Of a stretch of DNA of 43,386 bases, positions 25,190-33,772 are shown one piece after another. The stretch's first letter is position 1. Every line of letters starts with the position of its first letter. Under the pieces are notes generated by a model that saw nothing but the letters and a program-made list of their open reading frames with translations, did not search any database and had not been told where the DNA came from. The translations under genes and the position numbers were made by a program. The stretch spans positions 1 through 43,386 of the forward strand of contig JAFXAR010000046.1 of assembly GCA_017516885.1 (NCBI GenBank), written 5' to 3'. The stretch is from Bacteroidaceae bacterium. GTDB lineage: Bacteria; Bacteroidota; Bacteroidia; Bacteroidales; Bacteroidaceae.

Positions 25190-25217
25190 TATAAGAAGCT
25201 GTCTGGCAGTTTCTTAA
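25190..25217. repeat. Degenerate copy of the dispersed repeat (ends only)
   Basis: ATAAGAAGCTG, five bases, CAGTTTCTTAA: two ends of the repeat facing each other with the middle missing. Confidence 0.45.
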
Positions 25218-25470
25218 TTTTGAAACAAATTTATGAATTTTGTACAAAAGTAGGGATTTGTTGTTGGGTTTCAAACTTTTTGTTGTTATTATATTTCTAC
25301 AACATGTTGAATGATAGCAATATATGTTGATTTTTTAATAAAAATGATACATGGTCTGAAATTTGCTTGCAGCATTCCTTTTTTTTTGTTTAATCACCAT
25401 TAACGCTTTAACAAACCGCCGCAGTTTTTCTTTTCCCTGTTAAATTTCAATCTGCTTCTTAGAAACTGTT

Positions 25471-25509
25471 TAAGAAACTGTTTGAATTTCTAAAAATACT
25501 TTCTTATAT
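25471..25509 (-). repeat. Dispersed intergenic repeat, copy F
   Basis: Plus-strand reading starts TAAGAAACTGTTTGAATTTC and continues TAAAAATACTTTCTTATAT: the reverse complement of copies B and C. A partial repeat of the same end lies directly before it (25457-25470). Confidence 0.75.
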
Positions 25510-25633
25510 TTTTGAGAAATAATTGTCTGTTTATGATTTTCACCTCTGTCTGCTGCATAGTAGTGCAATTTTTGTTAAGTTAAAGTTGCCTCTGCATCAA
25601 TAACGGATAACCCATAGTGTTTGTTCACGTTAA

Positions 25634-25924
25634 ATTTGGGAACTTTGCCGCTTTTTAAAGGCTGAGTCGTTGGCAGAGGGTGTAAGAAGAGAGGCAGAGG
25701 TGCTTGCTAAGAAGGGCATTTGCATTGATGCTGAGAAGTTGTCGGCTGCTTGCAGTGCGCTTGAGCAGGCCGGTAAGGCGCAGGATGCTGCTGAAGGAGG
25801 CGCGTGAGGTTGTTCATGCTTGTCTTGAGGAGCTCAAGGAGGTGTTTAATGCAGCTAAAGCGCCAATAAAGCAGAATTTCCCGCCCGAGGTGTGGCTCTC
25901 GTTCGGCATTCAGGACAAGAAGTG
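25634..25924 (+). pseudogene. Frameshifted remnant of a helical protein
   Basis: Two adjoining frames read like one Ala/Glu/Lys-rich helical protein. From 25661 the first reads AESLAEGVRREAEVLAKKG, then IDAEKLSAACSALEQAGKAQ, and stops at 25805. From about 25788 the frame shifted by one base reads LLKEAREVVHACLEELKEV, then NFPPEVWLSFGIQDKK, and stops at 25922. There is no start codon in the first frame, which is closed by a stop at 25631, so the 5' end is also lost. The family was not recognised. Codon use is gene-like and a strong terminator follows, supporting a once-functional gene. Confidence 0.65.
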
Positions 25925-25931
25925 ATTCATA

Positions 25932-25989
25932 TTCTATTCAATCAAAGACGCGATGGGCAGCTGCCCATCGCGTCTTTGATTGAATAGAA
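25932..25989. terminator. 29-bp perfect palindrome terminator
   Basis: Arms 25932-25960 and 25961-25989 are perfectly complementary with no loop: the longest such element in the window. It separates the pseudogene from the convergent lipoprotein gene. Confidence 0.85.
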
Positions 25990-26003
25990 GTTCTTGTTAG
26001 GAA

Positions 26004-28526
26004 TCAGTTCTTCTTGTAAAGCATAGGCATTTCACCGCGGGCATCGGGGTAGATGCCGTAACTGTTGTAATTGGGGTCAAACTGCATAAACTTGCCGTTG
26101 TATGTGTTTGTAATCTTTGCTGTACCGTCAGCATTGAACTCAATTGTCCATACGCCACCTTCTGCAGGAAGGGTAGTGTCAAGGTTTACGCTGTTGTAGT
26201 CGCCCTTCATGTAAAGGTAACGTCCAAGAGCATCCTTGATGCTGTAACCGCCGTCAACAGCCTCAATAACAAATGCATTGTCGGCAGTAGTGTTAATTAC
26301 GCCGTTTGAGGGATTGACAGTTGTAACAGGGAGGTAGCCAAAGCTCTTTGATGCATCAAGTGCTGTTGCCTGGTTTGTGCCTGCTACGATAAGGTACTGT
26401 GCACCGGCTGTAACTGATGTTACCGCAGTAAAGGCAACAGCATCAGCCGGTGTTTCAGGTTCTTCGTTGCCGCCCTCTTCACCGCCGCCAGTTACACCGC
26501 CATCGGCTGTTGTGAGAATTACATCGTCTACAAGGAACGAAGCACCGTTTCCCTTCTTATTGTTCATAACAAGGATTGCAACCTCTGTCTTTTCGGCAAG
26601 AGTAAACTCGTATGTGTATAGTGTCCAATCAACTGTTGTATAGGTTTCAGCAGCTTGGTATTTATAGTCGGCGTTAGAAATTGCACCGTCCTTAATGATG
26701 CCATATCCCAGTTTAAAAGCGGCTGCTGCATCTCCCTCGTGCTTAATGTATGCGCCGAGTGTATATGTGCCAGCTGCAAGAGTGTACTTCTGTGAACCAA
26801 GGCGCTTGTTTGCTGTAGCAGAACCGCTCACGCTCACTGCATAGCTTCCTGCATATGCATTAGCGCTCTGCGAAATTGTTGCATTGTGTCCAATATTTCC
26901 AGTGCCCCATGCTGTGGGAGATGCGCCGTTCCAATCCTCAAAACTGCCGTTGGTGAGCATGTTCTCACCGGCTGGAACATCAGGTGTATCAGGTGTGTCT
27001 GGTGTGTCAGGAGTATCGGGTGTCTCGCCTGCACCGCTTGCTACGGTTACATTCTTTACTTCCCAAGTACCGGTCTTAGTTTCGGTAGATGTATACTTGA
27101 ATGCTATTGTTACATTAGCCTTGCCCATGAATTCTGCAGGGAGAGCAACTTTGCCGCTGTTGCGGAATGTCCAGTCTGCAGTGTTTTCCTGTGGGTTGTA
27201 GTTTACTGGAATCCAATTTGCTGTTGCTGCATCGCCAGAGAAGTTGTCGCAGATGAGTACCTGGTTGTGGTCTGCTACCTTGCCACTTTCAGTGTAACGT
27301 ATAACGTAGTCAAATGCAATGTATGCTTCTTTCTCGTTTGTGAAGTCTATCGCAGGTGAAATAAGCCAGCTCACTGCAGCGTTGTTAGCCTTTGTGGCAT
27401 TGTCGTAACCGGTTGCCTTTGCACAGCTGTAGTCAATAATCCAAGGATAGTTGCCTACTGTCTGCTGTGTAGTGAATGCACCGAAATCTGTTGCAAATGT
27501 CTCGCTGATGTAAGCACCCTCCGGAGTCTCGGGCTCTTCAGGAGTAACTCCGTCAATCTCATACTTTGAAACTGTCTTCAAACCGGGAACGCCGAAGTAC
27601 TTCTCAAGGCTTCCTGTAAGTTTTACCAGCTTCTTGTAGTTGCCGGCATTGTCAACAAGGTTCAATGCATTGCGCACTGCGCCGCTTGGCAACTGTACTG
27701 GCATACAGTTTGCAGGGTCGGTCTCTTCTGCATTGTCGGCAATGAGAATATTTGTCTTAGCTTCTGCTGTTCCGCTGAAACGGCAGCCGTCAGTGTAAAC
27801 CTGACCGTCAACTGTACCTACAATGTAGCCCTTTACAACTGCTGGCTTGGCAACGCCGGTGAATGCAGCCAAAGCCTCGGCAACAGTGTACTCCTGTGCC
27901 TCCTCCGGCTCCTCGGGCTCGGCAGCTGTGCCGTGAGCAACCTTGAAGTTCTTAACCTCCCATGTGCTGGCCTTTGTTGTGGCTGTGTAGCGGAGCGCAA
28001 ATGTAATGCCGCTCTTGCCAAGGAAATCGGCTGGAACTGCAACATTTGCCTTGTAGAATGTAACCCAGTCAGCACCCTCTACTGCACCGTAGGGAAGGTC
28101 GGTCCATGTTGCTGCTGCGGGGTCGCCTGCATAGTCGGCGCTTATGAGCAACTGGTGGTTGGCTGCAACCTTGCCGCTCTCTGAGTAGCGGATGATGTAC
28201 TCAAATGCAACGTAGGCCTCTGTCTCCTCTGTGAAGTCTACAGGAGAGGAGATAAGCCAGCTTGTAGCCGCCTTGTTTGTGCCGTCAATATAAGATGTTG
28301 CCTTTGCGGTCTTGTAGTCAATAATCCATGGGGTTTCGCCAACGGTCTCTGCTGTGCTGAATACACCGAAGCCCGATGCAAATGTCTCGTTGATGTAAAC
28401 GCCCTCTTCTGTTGCTCCGCCGTTTCCGCCGCCTGTGGGGAAGTCGTAGGGAGAATCGGGAGTGTCTGTACACGCTGTGAACGCGAACAGGCTAATCGCT
28501 GCCAAAAATAAATTCTTCAGTTTCAT
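26004..28526 (-). CDS. Multidomain surface lipoprotein (choice-of-anchor J, DUF6359 OB-fold, CBM-like)
   Basis: Lipoprotein of 840 residues; signal MKLKNLFLAAISLFAFTAC with Cys19. Domains in order: a jelly-roll of the choice-of-anchor J/DUF5017 type (about 43-197); a DUF6359 domain (about 212-324, YTVAEALAAFTG ... VVKGYIVGTVDG ... NILIAD), an OB-like fold; a second jelly-roll closely similar to the first (about 338-497); a PDT-repeat linker (501-518); a carbohydrate-binding-like jelly-roll (about 522-674, NGSFEDWNG); and a C-terminal beta domain (about 696-840). It is probably on the cell surface. It is the third gene of an operon with the TonB receptor and the DUF5689 lipoprotein. The ligand is unknown; OB-like domains allow nucleic acid binding but do not prove it. 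Confidence 0.82.
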   Translation of the reverse strand: MKLKNLFLAAISLFAFTACTDTPDSPYDFPTGGGNGGATEEGVYINETFASGFGVFSTAETVGETPWIIDYKTAKATSYIDGTNKAATSWLISSPVDFTEETEAYVAFEYIIRYSESGKVAANHQLLISADYAGDPAAATWTDLPYGAVEGADWVTFYKANVAVPADFLGKSGITFALRYTATTKASTWEVKNFKVAHGTAAEPEEPEEAQEYTVAEALAAFTGVAKPAVVKGYIVGTVDGQVYTDGCRFSGTAEAKTNILIADNAEETDPANCMPVQLPSGAVRNALNLVDNAGNYKKLVKLTGSLEKYFGVPGLKTVSKYEIDGVTPEEPETPEGAYISETFATDFGAFTTQQTVGNYPWIIDYSCAKATGYDNATKANNAAVSWLISPAIDFTNEKEAYIAFDYVIRYTESGKVADHNQVLICDNFSGDAATANWIPVNYNPQENTADWTFRNSGKVALPAEFMGKANVTIAFKYTSTETKTGTWEVKNVTVASGAGETPDTPDTPDTPDTPDVPAGENMLTNGSFEDWNGASPTAWGTGNIGHNATISQSANAYAGSYAVSVSGSATANKRLGSQKYTLAAGTYTLGAYIKHEGDAAAAFKLGYGIIKDGAISNADYKYQAAETYTTVDWTLYTYEFTLAEKTEVAILVMNNKKGNGASFLVDDVILTTADGGVTGGGEEGGNEEPETPADAVAFTAVTSVTAGAQYLIVAGTNQATALDASKSFGYLPVTTVNPSNGVINTTADNAFVIEAVDGGYSIKDALGRYLYMKGDYNSVNLDTTLPAEGGVWTIEFNADGTAKITNTYNGKFMQFDPNYNSYGIYPDARGEMPMLYKKN

Positions 28527-28549
28527 GTTTTTTGTTATTTAAGTTTTTG

Positions 28550-29377
28550 TTATTCTGCAATCTGCTCAATGTCGGCGGTTGTGCTTATTACAAACTGCCA
28601 GTAGTCCTTGAAGCGTGTGAGCACGCCGTTGATGTTGAGCTTGCCGTCGGGGATTGTCTCGTTGGCAAAATCGGCGTATGTGCTCATGCGCAGCACAATG
28701 TTTGTCTTGCCCATATTTATGTGGCGCTCAACTACATTGTTGTATGCGAGGTCCTCAGGCGCCCAAAGTGCGGTGCCGTCGGCCTCGGTAATCTCTACGT
28801 TCTCAAGACGCACGAACTTGGCAAGCTTGTCCTTGTTCTCGTTTGTGAAGAACGATTCGTCTATTGTCTCAGGTGTCATTTCGGGCTGAGTCCTGTCGGG
28901 CGCTCCAATGATGCGGACATGCTCGGGGAATACGCTCTTGCCCATGCGGCCGATGCTGCCTTCGTAGAGGCCGCCTATCTGTGCCATGTAGCCGTATCCG
29001 CCTACATGCAGTCCCTGGCAGTCGATGCGCACGCGCTGGCCTGCTGGCAAAGCGGCATATAGGCCGACATCGTTTACGCCTACTACAATAGCGCCGGTCT
29101 CGTCGTTGATGATGAACTGCTTGTATACATTGCCTGTTTCGTCATTGGCAACAACTACACCCTCAATTATGGTGCTTTCTGTAACTTCCTTTGCTCCGTT
29201 TGCCGAAATTGTTGATGCGTATTTTGCCTTCAGCTCGGCAATGGTGGTGTTTGCTTCGCCAATCTCGTTGTTGCCAAACGGAGGCTCTTTGAAATCGGGC
29301 TCGTCAAACTCGTTCATGCACGATGTTGCTGTAAGGAGCGACAGTGCAAGTATTGATAGATATTTTATTGCTTTCAT
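28550..29377 (-). CDS. DUF5689 lipoprotein
   Basis: Lipoprotein of 275 residues with signal MKAIKYLSILALSLLTATSC (Cys20). The body (about 45-275) is a DUF5689 domain: an OB-like beta-barrel half (IIEGVVVANDETGNVYKQFI, GAIVVGVNDVGLYAALPAGQ, GYGYMAQIGGLYEG) and a second half (KFVRLENVEITEADGTALW ... LNINGVLTRFKDYWQFVI). Such proteins are regularly encoded beside TonB receptors in Bacteroidales and are taken to be surface ligand-binding partners. It lies 24 bases from the receptor and 23 bases from the 840-residue lipoprotein, so all three form one operon. Confidence 0.87.
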   Translation of the reverse strand: MKAIKYLSILALSLLTATSCMNEFDEPDFKEPPFGNNEIGEANTTIAELKAKYASTISANGAKEVTESTIIEGVVVANDETGNVYKQFIINDETGAIVVGVNDVGLYAALPAGQRVRIDCQGLHVGGYGYMAQIGGLYEGSIGRMGKSVFPEHVRIIGAPDRTQPEMTPETIDESFFTNENKDKLAKFVRLENVEITEADGTALWAPEDLAYNNVVERHINMGKTNIVLRMSTYADFANETIPDGKLNINGVLTRFKDYWQFVISTTADIEQIAE

Positions 29378-29401
29378 AATCTTTTAATATTAGAAATAAT
29401 A

Positions 29402-32035
29402 TTAGAAACGGAAACCAATGTTAAGGTATGCATTGAATGCGTTTGCATAGTAGAGGAACGGGTTCTTTGAGAACTTGTATGTGCGTGCCTCGCCATCGGC
29501 GTAGCTGTCGCCGCGGTTCTGCTCGTAACCGCCTGTAATCATCTTCTGGTTGTTGAGGATGTTGTTCAGGCTGAGGTTGATGTTGAGTCTCTTGCCGCCT
29601 TTCAGGTTGATGCTCTTGCCAATTGATGCGTCTACCATAAAGTCACCGCGTCCGCTGAACTGTGTGGGGAGGTTGAGTATCTCCTTGCCTGTTGTTGCGT
29701 CAATTACCGGCTCGCCTACAACGCTCTCAAGACGTGCATATTTTGACGCGTCGATGTAGATGTTGTCGTAGTAGTTTATGTTTGCGCTCAAGTACCAGCC
29801 GCTTACGTTGTAGTCAACGCCGAGACTGAGTGCTGTGAGCGGTGTGCCGTCAACCTTAACGCCGTCCATGTATACCTTGTCGTTCATTACAACCTTCTCG
29901 TTTTCGCTGATGAGGAAACCGTTTGCGTTGTCGGTGTACTCGGCGTTGCCAACTGATGCAACTGCATTGAATGAGAGTGCCGATGTTACGTTGTAGACAA
30001 CTGCTGCCTCAATGCCGTAGTGCCTCTTGTTCACGCCAGTCATTGTAAGGTATGTGAACTGTGACTGCAGGTCGTTGTAGAATGCATTCTGCTCAACGAG
30101 GTCGTTCATTATGGTGTAGTAGCCTGTAACCTTTGCTGTAACAGGGCCGGCGCTTATTTTGTACGATGCCTCGGCGCTGAAGATATTCTCATTCTCAAGT
30201 CCCTGAACAAAGTCATTGCGCATACGCGGTGCGATGAATGAGTTGTAGGCGATAGGGGCGCGGTTATCAAAGCCTGCACCAAGCGAGAGTGTGTTGTATG
30301 CATTGAATGTGAAGAGCATGCCTATCTTCGCGCCGCCGCCAAGGAACTTGGCTGTGCCGCTGCTGCCCTTTGAGAACTCCATGGCGCGGCCGTTGCGCAT
30401 GTGGCCGTAGCGCTCCATTGTTGTACCCTCAATGTTTGCTCCGGCAAACAGGTGGAATATGCCATAGTTGAGCTGGTGCTGGTAGAAGAGGTTGGCCTTG
30501 TTTACATAAAGGTCGTAATCGTAGCCGAATGTGTCGCCTTCGCCAATCTGGCGGTTGGGGTTGTCAACATCGTTCTGCACATAGTCGCTGTTAGGGCCAA
30601 AGTCGCCTACAGAGAACTTGTCGATGTCGGTGTACTTGTTTGCGCCCAGCAGGTCGCTCATGGTCTTGTAGTGCATGCCCTTGGTGCTTCCCAGGTTCAG
30701 GCCTATTGTACCAGTGTTGTTGCGGTTGTATTCAATGTTAAGTGTTGAGCCGAGGTTTAGCGCAAGCTGGTCGTTGTGGCGGCGCTCAACATAGTAGAGG
30801 CACTCGCCGTTTACGGCATTTGCCTGCTGGTTGGCATAGTACATGTAGTCCCAGTTGAGCTGGCGGTTGGCCTTGCTTGCCTTCCAGTAGTTGTAGCGGT
30901 TCATGTAGTCGGCAAGCTCGTCGTCAGTCGGGGTGTAGTTGAGGTCCCATACGTCGTAGGCTGCGCTTGGCAGGTTCTGATAGTAGTTTGGACGCGGGTC
31001 GGCTGCGTTTCCGTTCCAGCCGAGGGCCGTTGTGCTGTACATTGAGTACTTTCCGAACAGCGATGTTGTCAGCTGCATGTTGTCGTTGATTTTGTAGTCC
31101 CAGGTAAGCAGGAGGGCGGGCTCAAAGGAGTTTACAACGCGTGCGTTGCGCTTTTCGCCCTGCTGGTATCCCCAGTTGGGGTTGTAGTAGTGGCTGCCGG
31201 CAAGCCAGTATGCCTCCTCTGTTGCAGCACCCTGCTGTGCGCGTTCTGTGGGAGAGCCCCATGTAGCGATTGAGATGCTGTGCTGGTCGTTTATCTTCTT
31301 CTCGGCAGCGAGGAAGTATCCTAAAGAGTTGTAGAATGTACCCTCAATTACACCTTCGTTTGCCCAGCGGTATGATGCTGATGCTGTAAATGCCCAGCCG
31401 TTCTCCATGAGGCCGGTAGAGCCTGTGTACATGAGGCGGGCGAGGTAGTTGCGGTTGCAGCCTACGAGCGAGAGCTTGTTGCCCGCTGCATATTGGCTGG
31501 CGCGCATGTTTATGTTGCTTGCGCCGCCAATGGTGCTGAAACCGAAGCGGTTGTGCTCAAGGAATGTCGCGCCTTCCTTGTTGCGGGTAGCGTCGTTTAG
31601 GCCGCCAATCATGCCATAGCTGAACTGGCCTCTCTCGGCGTCGTTGATAAGCACTCCGTTGGCATACACGTTGTTGTACATTGACTCGTAAGCGCGGATG
31701 CGGAAGCGCATGGGGCTGAAAAGGTAACCTACTTCCGAAAGGAAATAGTCGTCGTTGGACGATGTCATGGCAGTTGTTCCTGCATAGTCGTCGTCCTCGC
31801 CCAACTGGCCTTCGGAGAATGTGTAGGACTCGTTGTTGTCATCGCTGATTGTGATGACATTGCCCGCTGTCTTCGACTCCTTGTTTAGGAGCGAATCGGC
31901 AAAAAGATGACGGGCAGGCTGCTGCTTGGTCATCCCCTCTTTGCTGCCGGGGGCTTGCTTCTCCTGTGCGTGCGCGCCCGCGATACAGGCAATGCACAGC
32001 ATCATGAGTGCTGCGAACTTTGATAATCTAATCAT
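29402..32035 (-). CDS. TonB-dependent receptor partnered with DUF5689 lipoprotein
   Basis: Outer-membrane receptor of 877 residues; signal peptide to about residue 23 (IAGAHAQ). No carboxypeptidase-like N-terminal domain follows. Instead there is a linker and a plug (about 95-230) with YANGVLINDAERGQFSYG and IGGASNINMRASQYAAGNK. A long barrel follows, rich in Tyr and Asn, ending NAFNAYLNIGFRF with the terminal phenylalanine needed for barrel assembly. It is not a SusC-type receptor and has no SusD partner; the two lipoproteins downstream take that place. The promoter is probably TAAGTTTG at 32116-32123 on the minus strand. Confidence 0.88.
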   Translation of the reverse strand: MIRLSKFAALMMLCIACIAGAHAQEKQAPGSKEGMTKQQPARHLFADSLLNKESKTAGNVITISDDNNESYTFSEGQLGEDDDYAGTTAMTSSNDDYFLSEVGYLFSPMRFRIRAYESMYNNVYANGVLINDAERGQFSYGMIGGLNDATRNKEGATFLEHNRFGFSTIGGASNINMRASQYAAGNKLSLVGCNRNYLARLMYTGSTGLMENGWAFTASASYRWANEGVIEGTFYNSLGYFLAAEKKINDQHSISIATWGSPTERAQQGAATEEAYWLAGSHYYNPNWGYQQGEKRNARVVNSFEPALLLTWDYKINDNMQLTTSLFGKYSMYSTTALGWNGNAADPRPNYYQNLPSAAYDVWDLNYTPTDDELADYMNRYNYWKASKANRQLNWDYMYYANQQANAVNGECLYYVERRHNDQLALNLGSTLNIEYNRNNTGTIGLNLGSTKGMHYKTMSDLLGANKYTDIDKFSVGDFGPNSDYVQNDVDNPNRQIGEGDTFGYDYDLYVNKANLFYQHQLNYGIFHLFAGANIEGTTMERYGHMRNGRAMEFSKGSSGTAKFLGGGAKIGMLFTFNAYNTLSLGAGFDNRAPIAYNSFIAPRMRNDFVQGLENENIFSAEASYKISAGPVTAKVTGYYTIMNDLVEQNAFYNDLQSQFTYLTMTGVNKRHYGIEAAVVYNVTSALSFNAVASVGNAEYTDNANGFLISENEKVVMNDKVYMDGVKVDGTPLTALSLGVDYNVSGWYLSANINYYDNIYIDASKYARLESVVGEPVIDATTGKEILNLPTQFSGRGDFMVDASIGKSINLKGGKRLNINLSLNNILNNQKMITGGYEQNRGDSYADGEARTYKFSKNPFLYYANAFNAYLNIGFRF

Positions 32036-32115
32036 AATGGTTTATAAAAAGTTAATACTTAAATGCTTGCGTATATCTGCCTTTTATGGCAGTTCAAAAT
32101 TGCTCTAATTAGTTA

Positions 32116-32123
32116 CAAACTTA
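32116..32123 (-). promoter_or_regulatory. Receptor operon promoter -7 element
   Basis: TAAGTTTG on the minus strand, about 80 bases before the receptor start. The leader contains a small hairpin, CTGCC (32077-32081) / GGCAG (32088-32092). No -33 TTTG is seen. Confidence 0.5.
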
Positions 32124-32252
32124 TATAAAATTTTCTGTTTTTCGCTCCTGTTGCAGCAAAAAAAACGGTTTAATTTTTTGCTTTTGGAAAATGCTTTTAT
32201 AAGGTGCTTGATTTGTATCGCCATTTTTGCAGGAACAGGAGAACGCGGCATT

Positions 32253-32294
32253 AAGCAAAAGCAGCAAGTGCCCGGGCACTTGCTGCTTTTGCTT
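32253..32294. terminator. 21-bp perfect palindrome after ilvC
   Basis: Arms 32253-32273 and 32274-32294, without loop and centred on CCCGGG. It lies 23 bases after the ilvC stop and in front of the receptor operon in the same direction, so it insulates the two. Confidence 0.8.
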
Positions 32295-32316
32295 CTTAAT
32301 TAAATTTTCTGTTTAA

Positions 32317-33363
32317 TCAGTTATTCTCGGGACGCAGCTTGCGCACTACAGCGCCTGCCTGCCACATTTCTGTCTCGCGCATTTCACGCAGCTCCTCTTC
32401 CAGCTTTGTACGGTAGTCGGGCTGTGAGTTTGTGTCAATGCTGCGCTGAGCTTCGTTGCCGCATGCTACCTCGGCATACAGTTCCTTGAATACAGGCATT
32501 GTTGCGTCGCGGAACTTCTTCCACCAGTCAAGCGCACCGCGCTGTGCTGTGGTTGAGCAGTTTGCATACATCCAATCCATGCCGTTCTCGGCAATCAGCG
32601 GCATGAGGCTCTGTGAAAGTTCCTCTACGGTTTCGTTGAACGCTTCCGACGGTGTATGCCCATTCTGGCGCAATACCTCATACTGTGCTGCAAAGATACC
32701 CTGGATTGCTCCCATAAGAGTGCCGCGCTCGCCGGTGAGGTCGGAGTATACTTCGCGCTTGAAGGTTGTCTCGAACAGATAGCCCGAACCTACGCCTATG
32801 CCAAGGGCAATTACTCTGTCCCATGCGCGCCCTGTAGCATCCTGGAATATTGCGTAGCTTGAGTTGAGGCCGCGGCCCTGAAGGAACATGCGGCGCAATG
32901 ATGTGCCTGAACCCTTAGGCGCAACAAGTATTACATCAACATCGGCCGGAGGGATAATTCCTGTGCGCTCCTTGTATGTGATTCCGAATCCGTGAGAGAA
33001 ATAAAGTGCCTTGCCTGGAGTAAGATGTTTCTTTACAGTGGGCCACACTGAAATCTGTCCGGCATCGGAGAGCAGATACTCTATGATTGTGCCCTTTTCG
33101 CAAGCCTCTTCAATCTCAAAAAGGTTCTCGCCGGGAATCCAGCCGTCGGCAACAGCCTTGTCCCAGCTCTTTGAATCCTTGCGCTGGCCAACTATTACGT
33201 TAAAGCCGTTGTCGCGCAGGTTAAGTGACTGGCCAGGACCTTGTACACCATAGCCTATTACTGCGATTGTCTCTTCCTTGAGTGTCTCCAATGCCTTTGC
33301 CAATGGATACTCTTCGCGTGTTACTACATTCTCGGTAACACCGCCAAAATTCATTTGTGCCAT
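32317..33363 (-). CDS. ilvC: Ketol-acid reductoisomerase
   Basis: Second enzyme of valine and isoleucine synthesis: Mg-dependent isomerisation and NAD(P)H reduction of acetolactate or acetohydroxybutyrate. It has 348 residues. The Rossmann site VIGYGVQGPGQSLNLRDNG (35-53) is followed by VILVAPKGSGTSLRRMF and the C-terminal knotted domain with SDLTGERGTLMG and DWMYANCSTTAQRGALDWW, the last two carrying metal ligands. The other ilv genes are not adjacent: ilvC stands alone with its own promoter, a leader hairpin and a terminator. The start MAQMNFGGVTENVV agrees with Bacteroidales homologues. Confidence 0.97.
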   Translation of the reverse strand: MAQMNFGGVTENVVTREEYPLAKALETLKEETIAVIGYGVQGPGQSLNLRDNGFNVIVGQRKDSKSWDKAVADGWIPGENLFEIEEACEKGTIIEYLLSDAGQISVWPTVKKHLTPGKALYFSHGFGITYKERTGIIPPADVDVILVAPKGSGTSLRRMFLQGRGLNSSYAIFQDATGRAWDRVIALGIGVGSGYLFETTFKREVYSDLTGERGTLMGAIQGIFAAQYEVLRQNGHTPSEAFNETVEELSQSLMPLIAENGMDWMYANCSTTAQRGALDWWKKFRDATMPVFKELYAEVACGNEAQRSIDTNSQPDYRTKLEEELREMRETEMWQAGAVVRKLRPENN

Positions 33364-33364
33364 A

Positions 33365-33439
33365 TTAGATAGATTTTATTGATACCTTTCTTAAAAATAA
33401 TCCGGCGCTCAATTGCCGGGTTGTAAATTTTATTGACAT
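33365..33439 (-). CDS. Possible leader peptide upstream of ilvC
   Basis: A 24-codon frame in the ilvC leader, starting with ATG at 33439-33437 and ending one base before the ilvC ATG. The peptide starts MSIKFTTRQLSAGLFLRK and has seven Ile/Leu/Val residues in 24, which is not far above background. It spans the hairpin 33402-33419. It could couple translation to ilvC or serve attenuation, but it could also be chance. Confidence 0.25.
   Translation of the reverse strand: MSIKFTTRQLSAGLFLRKVSIKSI
33391..33419 (-). promoter_or_regulatory. Attenuator-like hairpin in ilvC leader
   Basis: On the minus strand CCGGC (33415-33419) and GCCGG (33402-33406) form a GC-rich stem followed by TTATTTTTAA (33391-33400). 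It lies between the promoter and the ilvC start, where it could act as a conditional terminator. Confidence 0.4.
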
Positions 33440-33508
33440 TTATCCTTTTTTGACACTCCTTTGTACTGTGCAGGATAATGTTTTAGAGGGAACTTTGAAA
33501 TTCCGCCG

Positions 33509-33538
33509 CGAAAGTAATATAAAATTGACAAAAACAAA
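33509..33538 (-). promoter_or_regulatory. ilvC promoter
   Basis: On the minus strand TTTG (33535-33538), 18 bases, then TACTTTCG (33509-33516), a one-mismatch -7 box. The leader would be about 140 nt, unusually long for this window. Confidence 0.6.
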
Positions 33539-33726
33539 CAACAAACTCGGTTTTTCTGCCGTTTCGGAATGCTTTTTGTTATTTCGCAAGAATTTATTGT
33601 CGCCAATTTTGCAACAATCCGGAATAAAATTACTACTTTTACAAAATGTTTGCAGCAGATGGTGCATGATGCTGCTAATGTTTGGCAAATTTAAAGAACC
33701 TCATAATTTAAAGCTGTAGTTACAGC

Positions 33727-33769
33727 TTCTATAAGAAATTATTTTTTAGAAATTTAAACAGTTTCTTAA
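33727..33769 (+). repeat. Dispersed intergenic repeat, copy C
   Basis: A 43-bp copy beginning TTCTATAAGAAATTATTTTT and ending AACAGTTTCTTAA, three bases before the ATG of the nuclease-like gene. Together with copy B it defines the full-length form. Confidence 0.85.
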
Positions 33770-33772
33770 TAT

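Larger units (their letters stand above)
24925..25630. other. AT-rich intergenic region with repeat remnants
   Basis: No gene is recognisable in about 700 bases. It contains a hairpin CATAGC-CC-GCTATG (25103-25116), a head-to-head pair of repeat ends (25190-25217) and copy F of the dispersed repeat (25471-25509) preceded by a partial copy (25457-25470). Base composition is clearly more AT-rich than the flanking genes, in keeping with decayed sequence. Confidence 0.5.

Noticed and set aside
33440-33719. Overlapping short frames on both strands upstream of the nuclease-like gene
   Set aside because: AT-rich, no family resemblance, and they cover the ilvC promoter.
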